From NCBI RefSeq assembly GCF_001613265.1, contig NZ_BDCA01000003.1:166606-230605 (forward strand): 64,000 bases of DNA, in the 5' to 3' direction. Origin of the DNA: Nocardia vermiculata NBRC 100427. GTDB taxonomy: Bacteria; Actinomycetota; Actinomycetes; Mycobacteriales; Mycobacteriaceae. Shown piece by piece: positions 44,968-53,890 of this stretch. The notes under the pieces are model-generated. The model saw only the letters and a program-made list of their open reading frames with translations. It was not told the origin of the DNA and searched no databases. Within the stretch, counting starts at the first letter, position 1; each line of letters begins with the position of its first letter. A program made the position numbers and the translations under genes.

Positions 44968-45699
44968 ATGAAGATCAGGAACTTTGCCGTGCTCGCGGCG
45001 ACGGTTGCGACCGCGGTCGGCGTGTCCGCGGGGACTGTCAACGCTGCTCCGGCCGCAGAACCGGACGCGATCGGCTACCAGGCGACAACGAACGAGAAGT
45101 CCACCGTTATTTCCACCGATGCCGGTTCGCTGGACGTGGAAGACGGTGTTTTCAAAATCAAATCAGCCAACGGTTCGACCGTAGCCGGAACGGAATTGAA
45201 TTTCCGGGTGGACGATTTCGAATTTCCGATCGCCGCCGATATTTCCGGCCGGACCGCGACATTGACACCGCAATTCGACCTGCAGCATGCACTCTACAAA
45301 CCGGTCGATCTGCCGTACCAGGATCAGGCACCGTGGAAGACCCCCTACGACCGCGAGCAGGCGGCGTGGAGCCGGTTGACCAGCACCATCAGCATGGGCG
45401 CGACGATCGGCACGCTGGTCGGCGGCATCGGTGGCGGAGCGATCGGTTGCGTGCTCGGCGGTATCGCGGGTGCGACAGTGGCCTCGGCGGCGATCGTCGG
45501 TCTGTTCGGCGGATTCGTGCCGGCCGCCGCGGTGGGCTGCCTCGGCGGCATTCTGGCCGTCGGCGCGCTGGGCACCCTGGCCGGTCAGATCCTGGTGACC
45601 GCGCCGGTGGCGATCCTCGCAGCCGTCCAGTACTTCACGACCACCAACGCCCCGCCAACCCAGCCCGCCCCGTCGGCTCCGGCGGCGCCGGCCAAGTAG
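44968..45699 (+). CDS. Exported protein with glycine-rich hydrophobic core (DUF8020-like)
   Basis: 243 residues. A Sec signal peptide covers residues 1-30 (MKIRNFAVLAATVATAVGV..., cleavage after VNA). A beta-rich domain follows (about 35-125), then a long Gly/Ala-rich hydrophobic region (about 143-225) with GxxxG patterns, and a Pro/Ala tail. I recall similar Nocardia secreted proteins carrying DUF8020. The hydrophobic part could insert in the mycolate outer membrane. The ATG at 44968 has GAGGGAAAC just upstream. It is followed by a strong terminator, so it is monocistronic. Confidence 0.78.
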   Translation: MKIRNFAVLAATVATAVGVSAGTVNAAPAAEPDAIGYQATTNEKSTVISTDAGSLDVEDGVFKIKSANGSTVAGTELNFRVDDFEFPIAADISGRTATLTPQFDLQHALYKPVDLPYQDQAPWKTPYDREQAAWSRLTSTISMGATIGTLVGGIGGGAIGCVLGGIAGATVASAAIVGLFGGFVPAAAVGCLGGILAVGALGTLAGQILVTAPVAILAAVQYFTTTNAPPTQPAPSAPAAPAK

Positions 45700-45716
45700 G
45701 GGCGAGCGGTCGGGGG

Positions 45717-45756
45717 CCGCGGGCCCGGGTCGATCGGCACCGACCCGGGCCCGCGG
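45717..45756. terminator. Terminator after the exported protein
   Basis: A perfect 16-bp stem (CCGCGGGCCCGGGTCG at 45717-45732, its complement at 45741-45756) with an 8-base loop is followed by TTGTCG. The beta-lactamase gene converges from the right, so it may act on both. Confidence 0.85.
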
Positions 45757-45798
45757 TTGTCGCTGTGCGCCGGGTTCGGCGCGGAACAGCCGGGCGGC

Positions 45799-46758
45799 TC
45801 AACGAGGTACGGGTGTCCCGTCGAGTGCGGCGACCGCGATCGTCGCCGCCCGGGCGATGACGGAGTCGTCGAATTCGGCATCGGGGCGATCGCGAGTGGA
45901 CAACACCGTCAGCACGATCGGCGCCCGTCCGGGCGGCCACACCACGGAGATGTCGTTGCGGGTGCCGTATTCACCGCCGCCGGTCTTGTCACCGACCACC
46001 CAATCCGCCGGAACTCCGGCCCGGATCAGGGCGGCACCGGTGGTGTTGGTGCGCAGGAGCCCGGTCAGCGCCTCGCGATCCTCGGCGTCGACCGCCGGAT
46101 CCAGGACGTAGTGCCGTAGATCCTCCGCCATCGCCTGCGGCGAGCTGGTGTCCCGCTCGTCGCCGGGTATCGCCTCGTTGAGGCTGGTTTCGGTGCGATC
46201 GGACTGCGTCGTCGTATCGCCGATATCGCGCAGCTGCTGCTGCAGCCCCTTCGGTCCGCCGAGCTCGGCGAACAGCAGATTGCCCGCGGTGTTGTCGCTG
46301 TAACGCACCGCGGCATCGAGAATCTCGCTGATCGTCATCCCCTCGTCCACATGCTTCTCGGTGATCGGCGAATTCGGCAGCAGATCGGCGCGGGAGTAGG
46401 TGACGTGCCGGTAGAGGTCGGCGGGCGTCAGCTTCGACAGCACCGCGCCGGCGGCCAGCGCCTTGAACGTCGAGGCATACGGGAAACGTTCGTCGGCGCG
46501 ATATTCGACGGCGCGTCCGGTCCCGGTATCGAGGGCATACACCCCCAGCCGGCCGTGTAGTCGGGCTTCGAGGCCCTGGAATTCGTCGACGGCGGCACCG
46601 TCGAGCACCACCGCCGTGGTCGCGGGTGGCGGGGCCGGTGCAGGGACGTCGTCGCGGTCGGTGCCGCAGGCGCTCAGTGGGACGAGCAGTGTGGCGATGA
46701 GGGCTGCCGATCGAAGACAGCGTGATCGCGGGTCGCGGAAGACCATCGTTGTATCCAT
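45799..46758 (-). CDS. bla: Class A beta-lactamase, lipoprotein
   Basis: 319 residues of a periplasm-facing serine beta-lactamase. The signal peptide ends in lipobox LVPLSAC, with Cys31 as the lipidated residue. Catalytic set: Ser96-Thr-Phe-Lys99, Ser154-Asp-Asn156, Glu190 in RTETSLN (the omega-loop Glu166), and Lys258-Thr-Gly260. The pattern is that of Nocardia FAR-1/AST-1-type enzymes, which hydrolyse penicillins and some cephalosporins. It is divergent from a LysR gene followed by a serine-hydrolase gene, which suggests inducible expression. Confidence 0.94.
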   Translation of the reverse strand: MDTTMVFRDPRSRCLRSAALIATLLVPLSACGTDRDDVPAPAPPPATTAVVLDGAAVDEFQGLEARLHGRLGVYALDTGTGRAVEYRADERFPYASTFKALAAGAVLSKLTPADLYRHVTYSRADLLPNSPITEKHVDEGMTISEILDAAVRYSDNTAGNLLFAELGGPKGLQQQLRDIGDTTTQSDRTETSLNEAIPGDERDTSSPQAMAEDLRHYVLDPAVDAEDREALTGLLRTNTTGAALIRAGVPADWVVGDKTGGGEYGTRNDISVVWPPGRAPIVLTVLSTRDRPDAEFDDSVIARAATIAVAALDGTPVPR

Positions 46759-46812
46759 TTCTTCGGGAAGTTCGGGAGCGCTCGCCCGTCAGCATCACAT
46801 CGTGTCGGAATG

Positions 46813-46856
46813 CTGTCCAAGACAGATATGCGGCTATCCATGCTGATTTGGCATAG
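46813..46856. promoter_or_regulatory. Inverted repeats in the bla-lysR intergenic region
   Basis: CTGTC-caa-GACAG (46813-46825) is perfect. CTATCCATGC followed by GCATAG (46834-46856) is an imperfect repeat next to the LysR start. LysR proteins bind such sites between divergent genes; either could be the BlaA-type operator. Confidence 0.5.
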
Positions 46857-46867
46857 AATCGGCCTTC

Positions 46868-47764
46868 GTGGATCTCGTCGCCGCATGTAAGGCCTTCGTC
46901 GTAGTCAGCGGCCACGGTAGTTTTACCGCCGGTGCCGCCGCCGCACAGATCCCGCAGTCGGTGGCGAGCCGCAGGATCGCCGCACTGGAACGGCACTTCG
47001 GTGCGCGCCTGCTGGATCGCACCTCCCGCACCGCGACGCTGACCGCCTTCGGCCGGGACATGTTGCCCGCGGCCCGGCGGCTGGTCGAGTCCGCGGATGC
47101 CCTCGAAGTACATGCCGAGCAGGCCAAGACACGGCCGTTCCGGCTGGCGGTCCCCGCGGTCTGCGGCCCGGTGGCGCTGGCCCGGCTCGTCGCGGCAGCG
47201 CGCCGCCGGGCGCTGCACCTCGAACCACAGCCGGCCGAGGCGAGCCGGCGGGCCGAACTCACCCGCACCCAGGAGGTTCGCGCCTCGATCGTCGCGGTCG
47301 CGGCCGACCGCAGTCCGTGGCGGGTGCCGCTGGGCGTGGCCGGAACCGACGAGTCGAGGTCCGGCCCGTTCTTTCTGGAAGGGTTGCGGGTGGTGCGGAA
47401 TTCGGCGCGTGCGGGCCGGCGCCGGGTGTGGATCCAGCCCGAGGACGATATGCCGCACATTCGCGATCCGATGATGCGGTTGCGGGATGCGCTCGGTCTG
47501 CGCCCCGCGCAGCTCGCGGTCGCACCGGCTCTGGTGGCGGCGATGGCGGAGGTGCTCGACTCCGGCGATCTGCTGCTCTGTTCGCGCACCCAGGCCGACG
47601 AACTGGGACTGTGCTGGCAGCCGGTCGGGGAGGTGGTGCCCATGCGCGGCTACGATATCGCCGCTGGGCTGCGTGAGGATGCCGAGCGCATCCGGGCTCT
47701 CCCGTACGATCTGCTGGCTCGCTGTCTCGGCGTGCCGGACAACGGTATTCGAGGCGGTGAGTGA
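46868..47764 (+). CDS. LysR family regulator, BlaA/AmpR-like
   Basis: 298 residues. The N-terminal LysR helix-turn-helix (about 1-65) is slightly shifted from consensus: VVVSGHGSFTAGAAAAQIPQSVASRRIAALERHFGARLLDRTSR. The substrate-binding domain after residue 90 is shorter and divergent. It is divergent from the beta-lactamase gene and one base ahead of a serine hydrolase gene, the arrangement of Streptomyces cacaoi blaA-blaB beside blaL, where both products are needed for induction (recalled). The GTG at 46868 is the only start before the HTH. Confidence 0.85.
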   Translation: MDLVAACKAFVVVSGHGSFTAGAAAAQIPQSVASRRIAALERHFGARLLDRTSRTATLTAFGRDMLPAARRLVESADALEVHAEQAKTRPFRLAVPAVCGPVALARLVAAARRRALHLEPQPAEASRRAELTRTQEVRASIVAVAADRSPWRVPLGVAGTDESRSGPFFLEGLRVVRNSARAGRRRVWIQPEDDMPHIRDPMMRLRDALGLRPAQLAVAPALVAAMAEVLDSGDLLLCSRTQADELGLCWQPVGEVVPMRGYDIAAGLREDAERIRALPYDLLARCLGVPDNGIRGGE

Positions 47765-47765
47765 G

Positions 47766-48674
47766 ATGGCCCTCTCGACCGCCCTGCGCCGGGCCCGGGA
47801 CGAACTCGACGATGCGGGCCTGCGCGGGTCCATCCTGGTCCGCGATCTCGACACCGGTGACGAACTCGGACTCGACGCCGAACTGGAGCTGCCGATCGCG
47901 TCGCTGGTCAAGGTCCCACTCGTGCTGGCGACGATGGAACGGGTGGTCCGCGGCGACATCGATCCGGCGACACCGGTACAGGTACAGCCCGGGCGCAGCA
48001 CCGTGCCCGGCCCCACCGGGCTGAGCCGGTTTCGCCATCCGGCCACGGTCGCGGTCGACGATCTCATGTACCTGAGCATCGCCATCAGTGACGGCAACGC
48101 CACCGATGCGCTGTTCGCGCTGACCCCGCCCGCCGCGGTGCGCTCGGAACTGCACCGGCTCGGCCACGACGGCATCGTGGTGCGCCATCTGGTCGACGAT
48201 CTGATCCGTACGCCCGCCGAGCAATTCGCGCCGGCGCAGGGGCACCTCGCGCAGGCACTGGCCATCGAGGCGGGCACCGCCGGGCACGGACATCCGGTCG
48301 CGCAATTGGATGTGAGCCATGCCAACACCGGCACCGCGCGTGCGTTCGCGGATCTGCTCGGCGCGGTGTGGCGACCCAGCGCAGTGCACCCCGACTCTGC
48401 GACACGACTACGAGAATTGTTGTCCGACAATCTGTTACGTCAGAGGTTGGCGCCCGATTTCAGTTCCGATGCTTCCCGGTGGTCGTCGAAGACCGGTACG
48501 CTACTCAATCTGCGGCACGAGGCGGGGGTGGTCGAACATGCCGACGGACAGACTCTGGCCGTGGTGGTGTTGACGCAGTCGCGGGTGCCGGCGGTGGTGC
48601 AGCCCGGGGCCGAGGCGGCGATGGCGGGGGCGGCGCGAATCCTGCACGACGAGCTGCGGATGCGGCCGCTCTGA
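47766..48674 (+). CDS. Serine hydrolase of beta-lactamase fold without signal peptide, BlaB-like
   Basis: 302 residues of the class A beta-lactamase/PBP fold: Ser46-Leu-Val-Lys49 (SxxK), Ser108-Asp109-Gly110 (SDN with Asn replaced) and a late SSKTG. The omega-loop Glu of true beta-lactamases is not recognisable. There is no signal peptide or membrane segment, so it is cytosolic. This combination suits a penicillin-sensing partner of the LysR protein rather than a resistance enzyme; it could form an acyl-enzyme with intracellular ligand. It starts one base after the LysR stop (TGAGATG). Confidence 0.82.
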   Translation: MALSTALRRARDELDDAGLRGSILVRDLDTGDELGLDAELELPIASLVKVPLVLATMERVVRGDIDPATPVQVQPGRSTVPGPTGLSRFRHPATVAVDDLMYLSIAISDGNATDALFALTPPAAVRSELHRLGHDGIVVRHLVDDLIRTPAEQFAPAQGHLAQALAIEAGTAGHGHPVAQLDVSHANTGTARAFADLLGAVWRPSAVHPDSATRLRELLSDNLLRQRLAPDFSSDASRWSSKTGTLLNLRHEAGVVEHADGQTLAVVVLTQSRVPAVVQPGAEAAMAGAARILHDELRMRPL

Positions 48675-48740
48675 CGCGCGAATTAGGTTCTCGGTGCGCG
48701 TAACGAGTGAGTCCGCGACTGCGGCGAGTCATCGTCGGGT

Positions 48741-49949
48741 ATGGCCTCTCCAGCAGCGCAGCAGATCACCGACCGAGATCTCGACGATATCTTCGGACCC
48801 GTCTTCGCCCGGATCGCCGCCGGTGCGGTGGACCGCGAGGTCGACCGGCGTCTGGCCCACGAGGAGGTCGGATGGTTGCGGAACGCGGGTTTCGGTGCGT
48901 TGCGTGTTCCACCCGAGTACGGCGGCTTCGGCGTGAGTGTGCGGCAGTTGTTCCGGCTGCTGATCGATCTGGCGGCCGCGGAATCCAATCTGCCGCAGGC
49001 ATTGCGGGTGCACTACTCGTTCGTCGAGGATCAGCTGCTGGGTGAACCGGGTCCGGCGCGTGAGCACTGGCTGCGCGCCGTCGGGTCCGGTGCGCTGGTG
49101 GGCAACGCGATCACCGAGCCCGGCATCGGCGCGGTCGATCGGTACCGCACTCGGCTCACTCGCGGCACGGAGGCGGACTGGCGTCTGGACGGCACCAAGT
49201 ACTACAGCACCGGGTCGTTGTATGCCGACTACATTCTGGTCGCTGCCGACCGCGACGGGGAGCGAGTATCGGTACTGGTCGATGCCTACGCCGACGGGGT
49301 GCGTCAGCAAGACGACTGGGACGGATTCGGGCAGCGGCTCACCGCCAGTGGCACCACGGAATTCGACGATGTGCGAGTAGCACCCGAGCGGGTGCTCGGC
49401 TCCGGTTACGGTTCCGGCGGGCGCACCCACGCGACCGCATATCTGCAGCTGGTGCAGTTGGCGGTGCTCGCCGGCATCGCCCAGCGTGCCGAATCCGATA
49501 CCCGGGCTTGGATTGCCGAACGTACCCGCAACTACAGCCATGCGGTCACCGATCTACCTCGCCACGATCCACTGGTCCAGCAGGTGATCGGCAGGTTGTC
49601 GGCGGCGGCGTTCGGGGCCCGTGCCACTGTGCTGGCGGTCGCCGATCTGCTCGACGAGGCACTGGATTCCGGTGCGGGCGACGCCGCGGCGCTGGATGCT
49701 GCCGAACTGGCCGCTGCCCAGGCGCAACTCGTGGTCGGGGATGCGGTGCTGGCGGCCACGACCGAGCTGTTCGAGGTCGGTGGTGCGTCCATTACCGCCG
49801 AAGGGCTGCGGCTGGACCGGCATTGGCGCAATGCGCGGACGGTGTCGGTGCACAATCCCGCGATTCAGAAGGCCCGCGCGATCGGCGATCATCTGCTCAA
49901 CGGCGCCGACCTGCCCTATGCGTGGAGCGCGGGTAACCGAAAGCAATAG
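48741..49949 (+). CDS. Acyl-CoA dehydrogenase-fold flavin monooxygenase (SfnB/DszC-like), copy 1
   Basis: 402 residues of the acyl-CoA dehydrogenase fold, in the subgroup that uses reduced flavin to oxygenate sulfur compounds (DszC, SfnB). Seen: VPPEYGGFGVSVRQLF, NAITEPGIGAVD, LDGTKYYSTGSLYADYI, and the C-terminal RNARTVSVHNPAIQKARAIGDHLL. The catalytic Glu of true acyl-CoA dehydrogenases is not apparent. It begins the + strand organosulfur group and lies 65 bases before a styrene-monooxygenase-family gene. A paralogue lies at 52624. Confidence 0.85.
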   Translation: MASPAAQQITDRDLDDIFGPVFARIAAGAVDREVDRRLAHEEVGWLRNAGFGALRVPPEYGGFGVSVRQLFRLLIDLAAAESNLPQALRVHYSFVEDQLLGEPGPAREHWLRAVGSGALVGNAITEPGIGAVDRYRTRLTRGTEADWRLDGTKYYSTGSLYADYILVAADRDGERVSVLVDAYADGVRQQDDWDGFGQRLTASGTTEFDDVRVAPERVLGSGYGSGGRTHATAYLQLVQLAVLAGIAQRAESDTRAWIAERTRNYSHAVTDLPRHDPLVQQVIGRLSAAAFGARATVLAVADLLDEALDSGAGDAAALDAAELAAAQAQLVVGDAVLAATTELFEVGGASITAEGLRLDRHWRNARTVSVHNPAIQKARAIGDHLLNGADLPYAWSAGNRKQ

Positions 49950-50014
49950 CCCGCGCCGGAATCCGGCTGATTGCAACTGTCAGCGAAAAGCCTTGGCAGG
50001 AGCATTCTTTCGAT

Positions 50015-51391
50015 ATGACAACGCAGAATTCGACACGCACCGCCGCCATCGTCGGAGCCGGTCTCGCCGGAGCCACCGCTGCACTCGGACTGCAGCAGGC
50101 CGGATTCGATGTCACCCTCTACAGCGATCGCGATCAACGCGGGCTCCGCGACGACATCCCGGCCACCGGAACCGCACTCGTCTTCGGTGAGGCACAGGCC
50201 GCCGAAACCTCGCTCGGACTCGACACCTACGTCAACAGGGCGCCGCAGCACAGCGGTCTGAGTGTGCGGATCGCCGGTCCCGGACCGGAGCATCCCGAAT
50301 TGATCGCTTTCGACGGCACTTTCGACGGTTTCGTCGGCGTCGCCGTCGATACCCGGCTGAAGGTCGACGAGCGTCTGACCGCCTTCCTGCACCGCGGCGG
50401 TCACTTCGTCGTCCAGCAGGTCACACCGGAAAGTCTGGACGCGATCGCGGCCGCCCACGATCTGGTGCTGGTCGCCACCGGCCGCGGTGGACTGTCCGAC
50501 CTGTTTCCGGTCGACGACGAGCGCACCGTCTACACCGCGCCGCAACGCAGTGTCCTCACCGTCACGCTGGCCGGTCTGGGCTACGGCCCCGAGGTGTTCG
50601 CGCCCCGCAGCACCGCGGGTGGCGGGCACTGCGGATTCTCCATCCTGGCCGAGCAAGGGGAGGCGTGGTGGGGCCCGTACCTGCACAAGGATGCGGGCCC
50701 GACCTGGGCGTTCCTGGGCTGGGCTCGTCCGGGGAGCGACTGGGAGCAGCGGTTCGCACAGGCCGATTCCGCGGAGTCGGCACACCGCATCGTTACCGAG
50801 CTCTACCGCGATTACCTCGACTGGGATCTGCCGGAGGTACTGGCCACCCGGGTGCTGGCCGAGGATCCGCACTCCTGGTTGAAGGGCGCGGTCCGGCCGG
50901 TGGTGCGCAAAGGGGTGGGCTTCACCGCGAACGGACATGCGATCGCCGCACTCGGGGACACCGCGGTCGCCTACGACCCGATCGCCGGTCAGGGAGCGCA
51001 GAGCGGGCTGATCCAGGCACAGCGCCTGGTCACCGCGGCCGCCACCCATGACGGAGAGTTCGATGCGGCGTGGATCGAGGCGCAGTACCACGCCTTCCTG
51101 CTGGCCCGTGCGGATGCCGCTGCGAAGGTCACCCGGCTGTTCCTCGGTGATGCGGAGCTGGCCGAGATCGGGAATCGCTTCTTCGCCGCCGCGGCCGTCG
51201 ATCCTCGCGTCGCGTCGGTGCTGGTGAGCACGCTGCACAAACCGCAGCCGCTGCTCGATATCAACTCACTTGCCGACGCCGATGCGCTGCTCGAACAGAT
51301 CACCGGTACGAGCGCCGACGAGCTGGTGGGGCGGTTCCGGCCGGCCGGGCGATTCGAGCGGTCCCGGTATGCGGCGCCGATTCGATCCTGA
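50015..51391 (+). CDS. Styrene/indole monooxygenase family FAD protein (StyA-like)
   Basis: 458 residues of the two-component group E flavoprotein monooxygenases, which take FADH2 from a separate reductase and epoxidise alkenes or oxidise sulfides to sulfoxides. Seen: the dinucleotide motif IVGAGLAGATAALGL at about 12-26 and the FAD-binding GDTAVAYDPIAGQGAQSGLIQA near residue 310, a family hallmark. It sits inside a sulfone/sulfonate utilisation group with a flavin reductase at 53891. I infer sulfoxidation, for example of a dialkyl sulfide, rather than styrene catabolism; no styB or styCD genes are present. A hairpin follows at 51439. Confidence 0.85.
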   Translation: MTTQNSTRTAAIVGAGLAGATAALGLQQAGFDVTLYSDRDQRGLRDDIPATGTALVFGEAQAAETSLGLDTYVNRAPQHSGLSVRIAGPGPEHPELIAFDGTFDGFVGVAVDTRLKVDERLTAFLHRGGHFVVQQVTPESLDAIAAAHDLVLVATGRGGLSDLFPVDDERTVYTAPQRSVLTVTLAGLGYGPEVFAPRSTAGGGHCGFSILAEQGEAWWGPYLHKDAGPTWAFLGWARPGSDWEQRFAQADSAESAHRIVTELYRDYLDWDLPEVLATRVLAEDPHSWLKGAVRPVVRKGVGFTANGHAIAALGDTAVAYDPIAGQGAQSGLIQAQRLVTAAATHDGEFDAAWIEAQYHAFLLARADAAAKVTRLFLGDAELAEIGNRFFAAAAVDPRVASVLVSTLHKPQPLLDINSLADADALLEQITGTSADELVGRFRPAGRFERSRYAAPIRS

Positions 51392-51438
51392 GGATTCAAA
51401 CCCTCGTCCGGCCGGAAGCCCGATGGTGAAGTGAATGG

Positions 51439-51469
51439 GCGCCGAATGCACGGTTGCCGCATTCGGCGC
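51439..51469 (+). terminator. Terminator between StyA-like and SfnG genes
   Basis: A perfect 11-bp stem (GCGCCGAATGC at 51439-51449, GCATTCGGCGC at 51459-51469) with a 9-base loop is followed by ACCTTCTTT. It divides the sulfur group into two transcripts, or acts as an attenuator, 39 bases before the SfnG start. Confidence 0.8.
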
Positions 51470-51508
51470 ACCTTCTTTACTGGGTGTCCCGCAAATTATG
51501 GAGGGCCG

Positions 51509-52627
51509 ATGACGACCGAGAAGATCGCCGAGCGGACGCAATTCGCGTACTGGGTGCCCAACGTCAGCGGCGGGCTCGTCACCAGCACGATCGAACAGCG
51601 CACCGGCTGGGATTTCGAATACAACAAGAAGTTGGCTCGCACCGCGGAGAACAACGGCTTCGAGTATGCGCTGTCCCAGGTGCGTTATATGGCCTCCTAC
51701 AGTGCCGAACATCAGCACGAGTCGACGTCGTTCAGCCTGGCGCTGCTGGGGGCGACGGAACGGCTGAAGGTGATCGCCGCCGTCCATCCGGGTCTGTGGC
51801 ATCCCGCTGTGCTGGCCAAATTCGGGGCGACCGCGGATCACCTGTCCGGTGGCCGCTTCGCGATCAACGTCGTATCCGGGTGGTTCGGCGGGGAGTTCAC
51901 CGCGCTCGGGGAGCCGTGGCTCGAGCACGATGAGCGGTACCGGCGCAGCGCCGAATTCCTCGAGGTGATCCGCAAACTGTGGACCGAGGACGAGGTGAAC
52001 TACGCCGGTGACTTCTACCGGATACGCGATCTGAGTCTGAAGCCGAAGCCGCTCAACACATCCGAGCGGCCGAATCCGGAATTGTTCCAGGGCGGTAATT
52101 CGACGGCGGCGCGGCGTAACGGCGGCCGCCATGCCGACTGGTACTTCTCCAACGGCAAGGATTTCGCCGGTGTCACCGAGCAGATCGAGGATGTGCGGGC
52201 GGTGGCACGACAGCACGATCGTGAGGTGAAATTCGGCCTGAACGGCTTCATCATCGCCCGCGATACCGAGGCGGAGGCGCGGGAAACGCTTCGCGAAATC
52301 ATCGCGAAGGCCGACCGGCCCGCCATCGAGGGATTCCGCGATTCCGTGCAGCAGGCCGGTGCCGCCACCCGCGACGGCAAGGGCATGTGGGCGGATTCGA
52401 GCTTCGAGGATCTGGTGCAGTACAACGACGGTTTCCGCACCCAGCTGATCGGCACGCCGGAACAGGTGGCGGAACGGATCGTCGCCTACCGGGACCTCGG
52501 CGTGGACCTCGTTCTCGGCGGTTTCCTGCATTTCCAGGAGGAGATCGAGTACTTCGGTGCCAAGGTGCTGCCGTTGGTGCGTGAATTGGAGGCACAGCGC
52601 GCACTGGAACCGGCGGGCACCCGGTGA
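51509..52627 (+). CDS. sfnG: FMNH2-dependent dimethyl sulfone monooxygenase
   Basis: 372 residues of LLM fold. SfnG converts dimethyl sulfone to methanesulfinate and formaldehyde using FMNH2. Seen: FAYWVPNVSGGLVTSTIEQRT at the N-terminus, ALSQVRYMASY, INVVSGWFGGEF, FQGGNSTAARRNGGRHADWYF and DLVLGGFLHFQEEIEYFGAKVLPLV, all close to the SfnG family. The ATG at 51509 has GGAGGG upstream. The stop overlaps the start of the next gene (GTGA), so coupling with the SfnB-like enzyme is likely. Confidence 0.93.
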   Translation: MTTEKIAERTQFAYWVPNVSGGLVTSTIEQRTGWDFEYNKKLARTAENNGFEYALSQVRYMASYSAEHQHESTSFSLALLGATERLKVIAAVHPGLWHPAVLAKFGATADHLSGGRFAINVVSGWFGGEFTALGEPWLEHDERYRRSAEFLEVIRKLWTEDEVNYAGDFYRIRDLSLKPKPLNTSERPNPELFQGGNSTAARRNGGRHADWYFSNGKDFAGVTEQIEDVRAVARQHDREVKFGLNGFIIARDTEAEARETLREIIAKADRPAIEGFRDSVQQAGAATRDGKGMWADSSFEDLVQYNDGFRTQLIGTPEQVAERIVAYRDLGVDLVLGGFLHFQEEIEYFGAKVLPLVRELEAQRALEPAGTR

Positions 52628-53853
52628 CCGGGCGCATCACCTCGGCGCACCAGGCGGTCGAGGTTGCCGAGCGACTGGCCGCGGAATTCGCCGTAGATGC
52701 GGCGGCGCGCGACAGCGCACGCAAACTGCCTCATGACGAGGTAGGCCGTTTGTCGGCCACAGGTCTGCTCGGCGTCACCGTACCCGCCGAATTCGGTGGT
52801 GCGGATCTGCTGCCGGCACAGGTGGCCGACATCGTGCGCCGGCTCGCGGTGGTGGACCCGAATATCGCGCAGATACCCCATTCACATTTCGTCTATCTGA
52901 ATCTGTTGCGGCTGGCGGGAACTCACGCTCAGCGGGAACGATATTTCGGTCAGGTGCTCGAGGGTGCGCGGATCGCGAACGCGCAATCCGAACGCGGTGG
53001 GGCGACCATCGCCGATATCGCGACCACCGTGCGGCCCGCAGGCAACGAATTCCGGATCGACGGCGCCAAGTTCTACTGCACCGGTTCGCTGTTCGCCGAT
53101 ATTCTGGCCGTCCTGACTCGGCTCGACGATCCCGACGGCAGCAGCGGTCTCGCCCCGGGTGAATACATCGCCTTTCTGGCCGCGGATACCGCGGGAGTCA
53201 CGATCGTCGACGACTGGAACGGACTCGGTCAACGCACCACCGGAAGCGGCACCGTGGCGTTCGAGAATGTTCGTGTCTCCGGCGATCAGCTGATCGCACG
53301 CGCCGCGGCCACTCAGGCGCCCACCGGCTACGGCGCTTTCGCGCAATTACTGCACGTCGCGATCGATGTCGGTATCGCCCGCGGGGCCCTCGACACCGCC
53401 GCCGAATTCGTGCGCACCAAGAGTCGCCCGTGGTTCGAGGCCGGGGTGGACAAGGCCACCGAGGATCCGCTGGTGGTGCAGCGGTTCGGTGAGCTGGCGG
53501 TCGCGGTGGCGGCGGCCGAGGCGACCTTCGACGCGGCGGGTCGTGCGGTGGATCGCCTGGTCGAGCTGACCACCACCCGGGCGGCGGATCCGCAGTCGAT
53601 CGCCGCGCTCGCGGGCGAAACATCCATCGCGGTGGCCACTGCGAAGATCACCGCGGATCGGGCCGCCAACGAGGTGTCCAGTGCCTTGTTCGAGGTGAGT
53701 GGAACACGCAGTGCGGCCGCAGATCTGAATCTGGATCGGTTCTGGCGCAATGCGCGCACCCATACCCTGCACGATCCGGTGCGGTGGAAGTATCAGCACA
53801 TCGGGCGCTCGGTACTCGGCGGTGCGCCGCCCCCGCTGCACGGCGTCATCTGA
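52624..53853 (+). CDS. sfnB: SfnB family sulfur acquisition oxidoreductase, copy 2
   Basis: 409 residues of acyl-CoA dehydrogenase fold. SfnB family marks: VPAEFGGADLLPAQVADIVRRLAVVDPNIAQIPHSHFVYLN (about 40-80), NAQSERGGATIADI, GAKFYCTGSLFADI, and the C-terminal WRNARTHTLHDPVRWKYQHIGRSVL. The GTG at 52624 overlaps the SfnG stop. In Pseudomonas, sfnB lies with sfnG in dimethyl sulfone use under sulfate starvation; its exact reaction is not settled. It is the paralogue of the enzyme at 48741. Confidence 0.9.
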   Translation: MTGRITSAHQAVEVAERLAAEFAVDAAARDSARKLPHDEVGRLSATGLLGVTVPAEFGGADLLPAQVADIVRRLAVVDPNIAQIPHSHFVYLNLLRLAGTHAQRERYFGQVLEGARIANAQSERGGATIADIATTVRPAGNEFRIDGAKFYCTGSLFADILAVLTRLDDPDGSSGLAPGEYIAFLAADTAGVTIVDDWNGLGQRTTGSGTVAFENVRVSGDQLIARAAATQAPTGYGAFAQLLHVAIDVGIARGALDTAAEFVRTKSRPWFEAGVDKATEDPLVVQRFGELAVAVAAAEATFDAAGRAVDRLVELTTTRAADPQSIAALAGETSIAVATAKITADRAANEVSSALFEVSGTRSAAADLNLDRFWRNARTHTLHDPVRWKYQHIGRSVLGGAPPPLHGVI

Positions 53854-53890
53854 TTTCCGGCCGCCGTCCCAGAGTGGAGAAGTGGTAAGC

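Noticed and set aside
47766..48674. Second resistance beta-lactamase
   Set aside because: It has no signal peptide and no recognisable omega-loop Glu, and is operonic with a LysR regulator; a sensor role is more likely.
50015..51391. Part of a styrene degradation (sty) operon
   Set aside because: No styrene oxide isomerase or phenylacetaldehyde dehydrogenase is present; all neighbours are sulfone and sulfonate enzymes.
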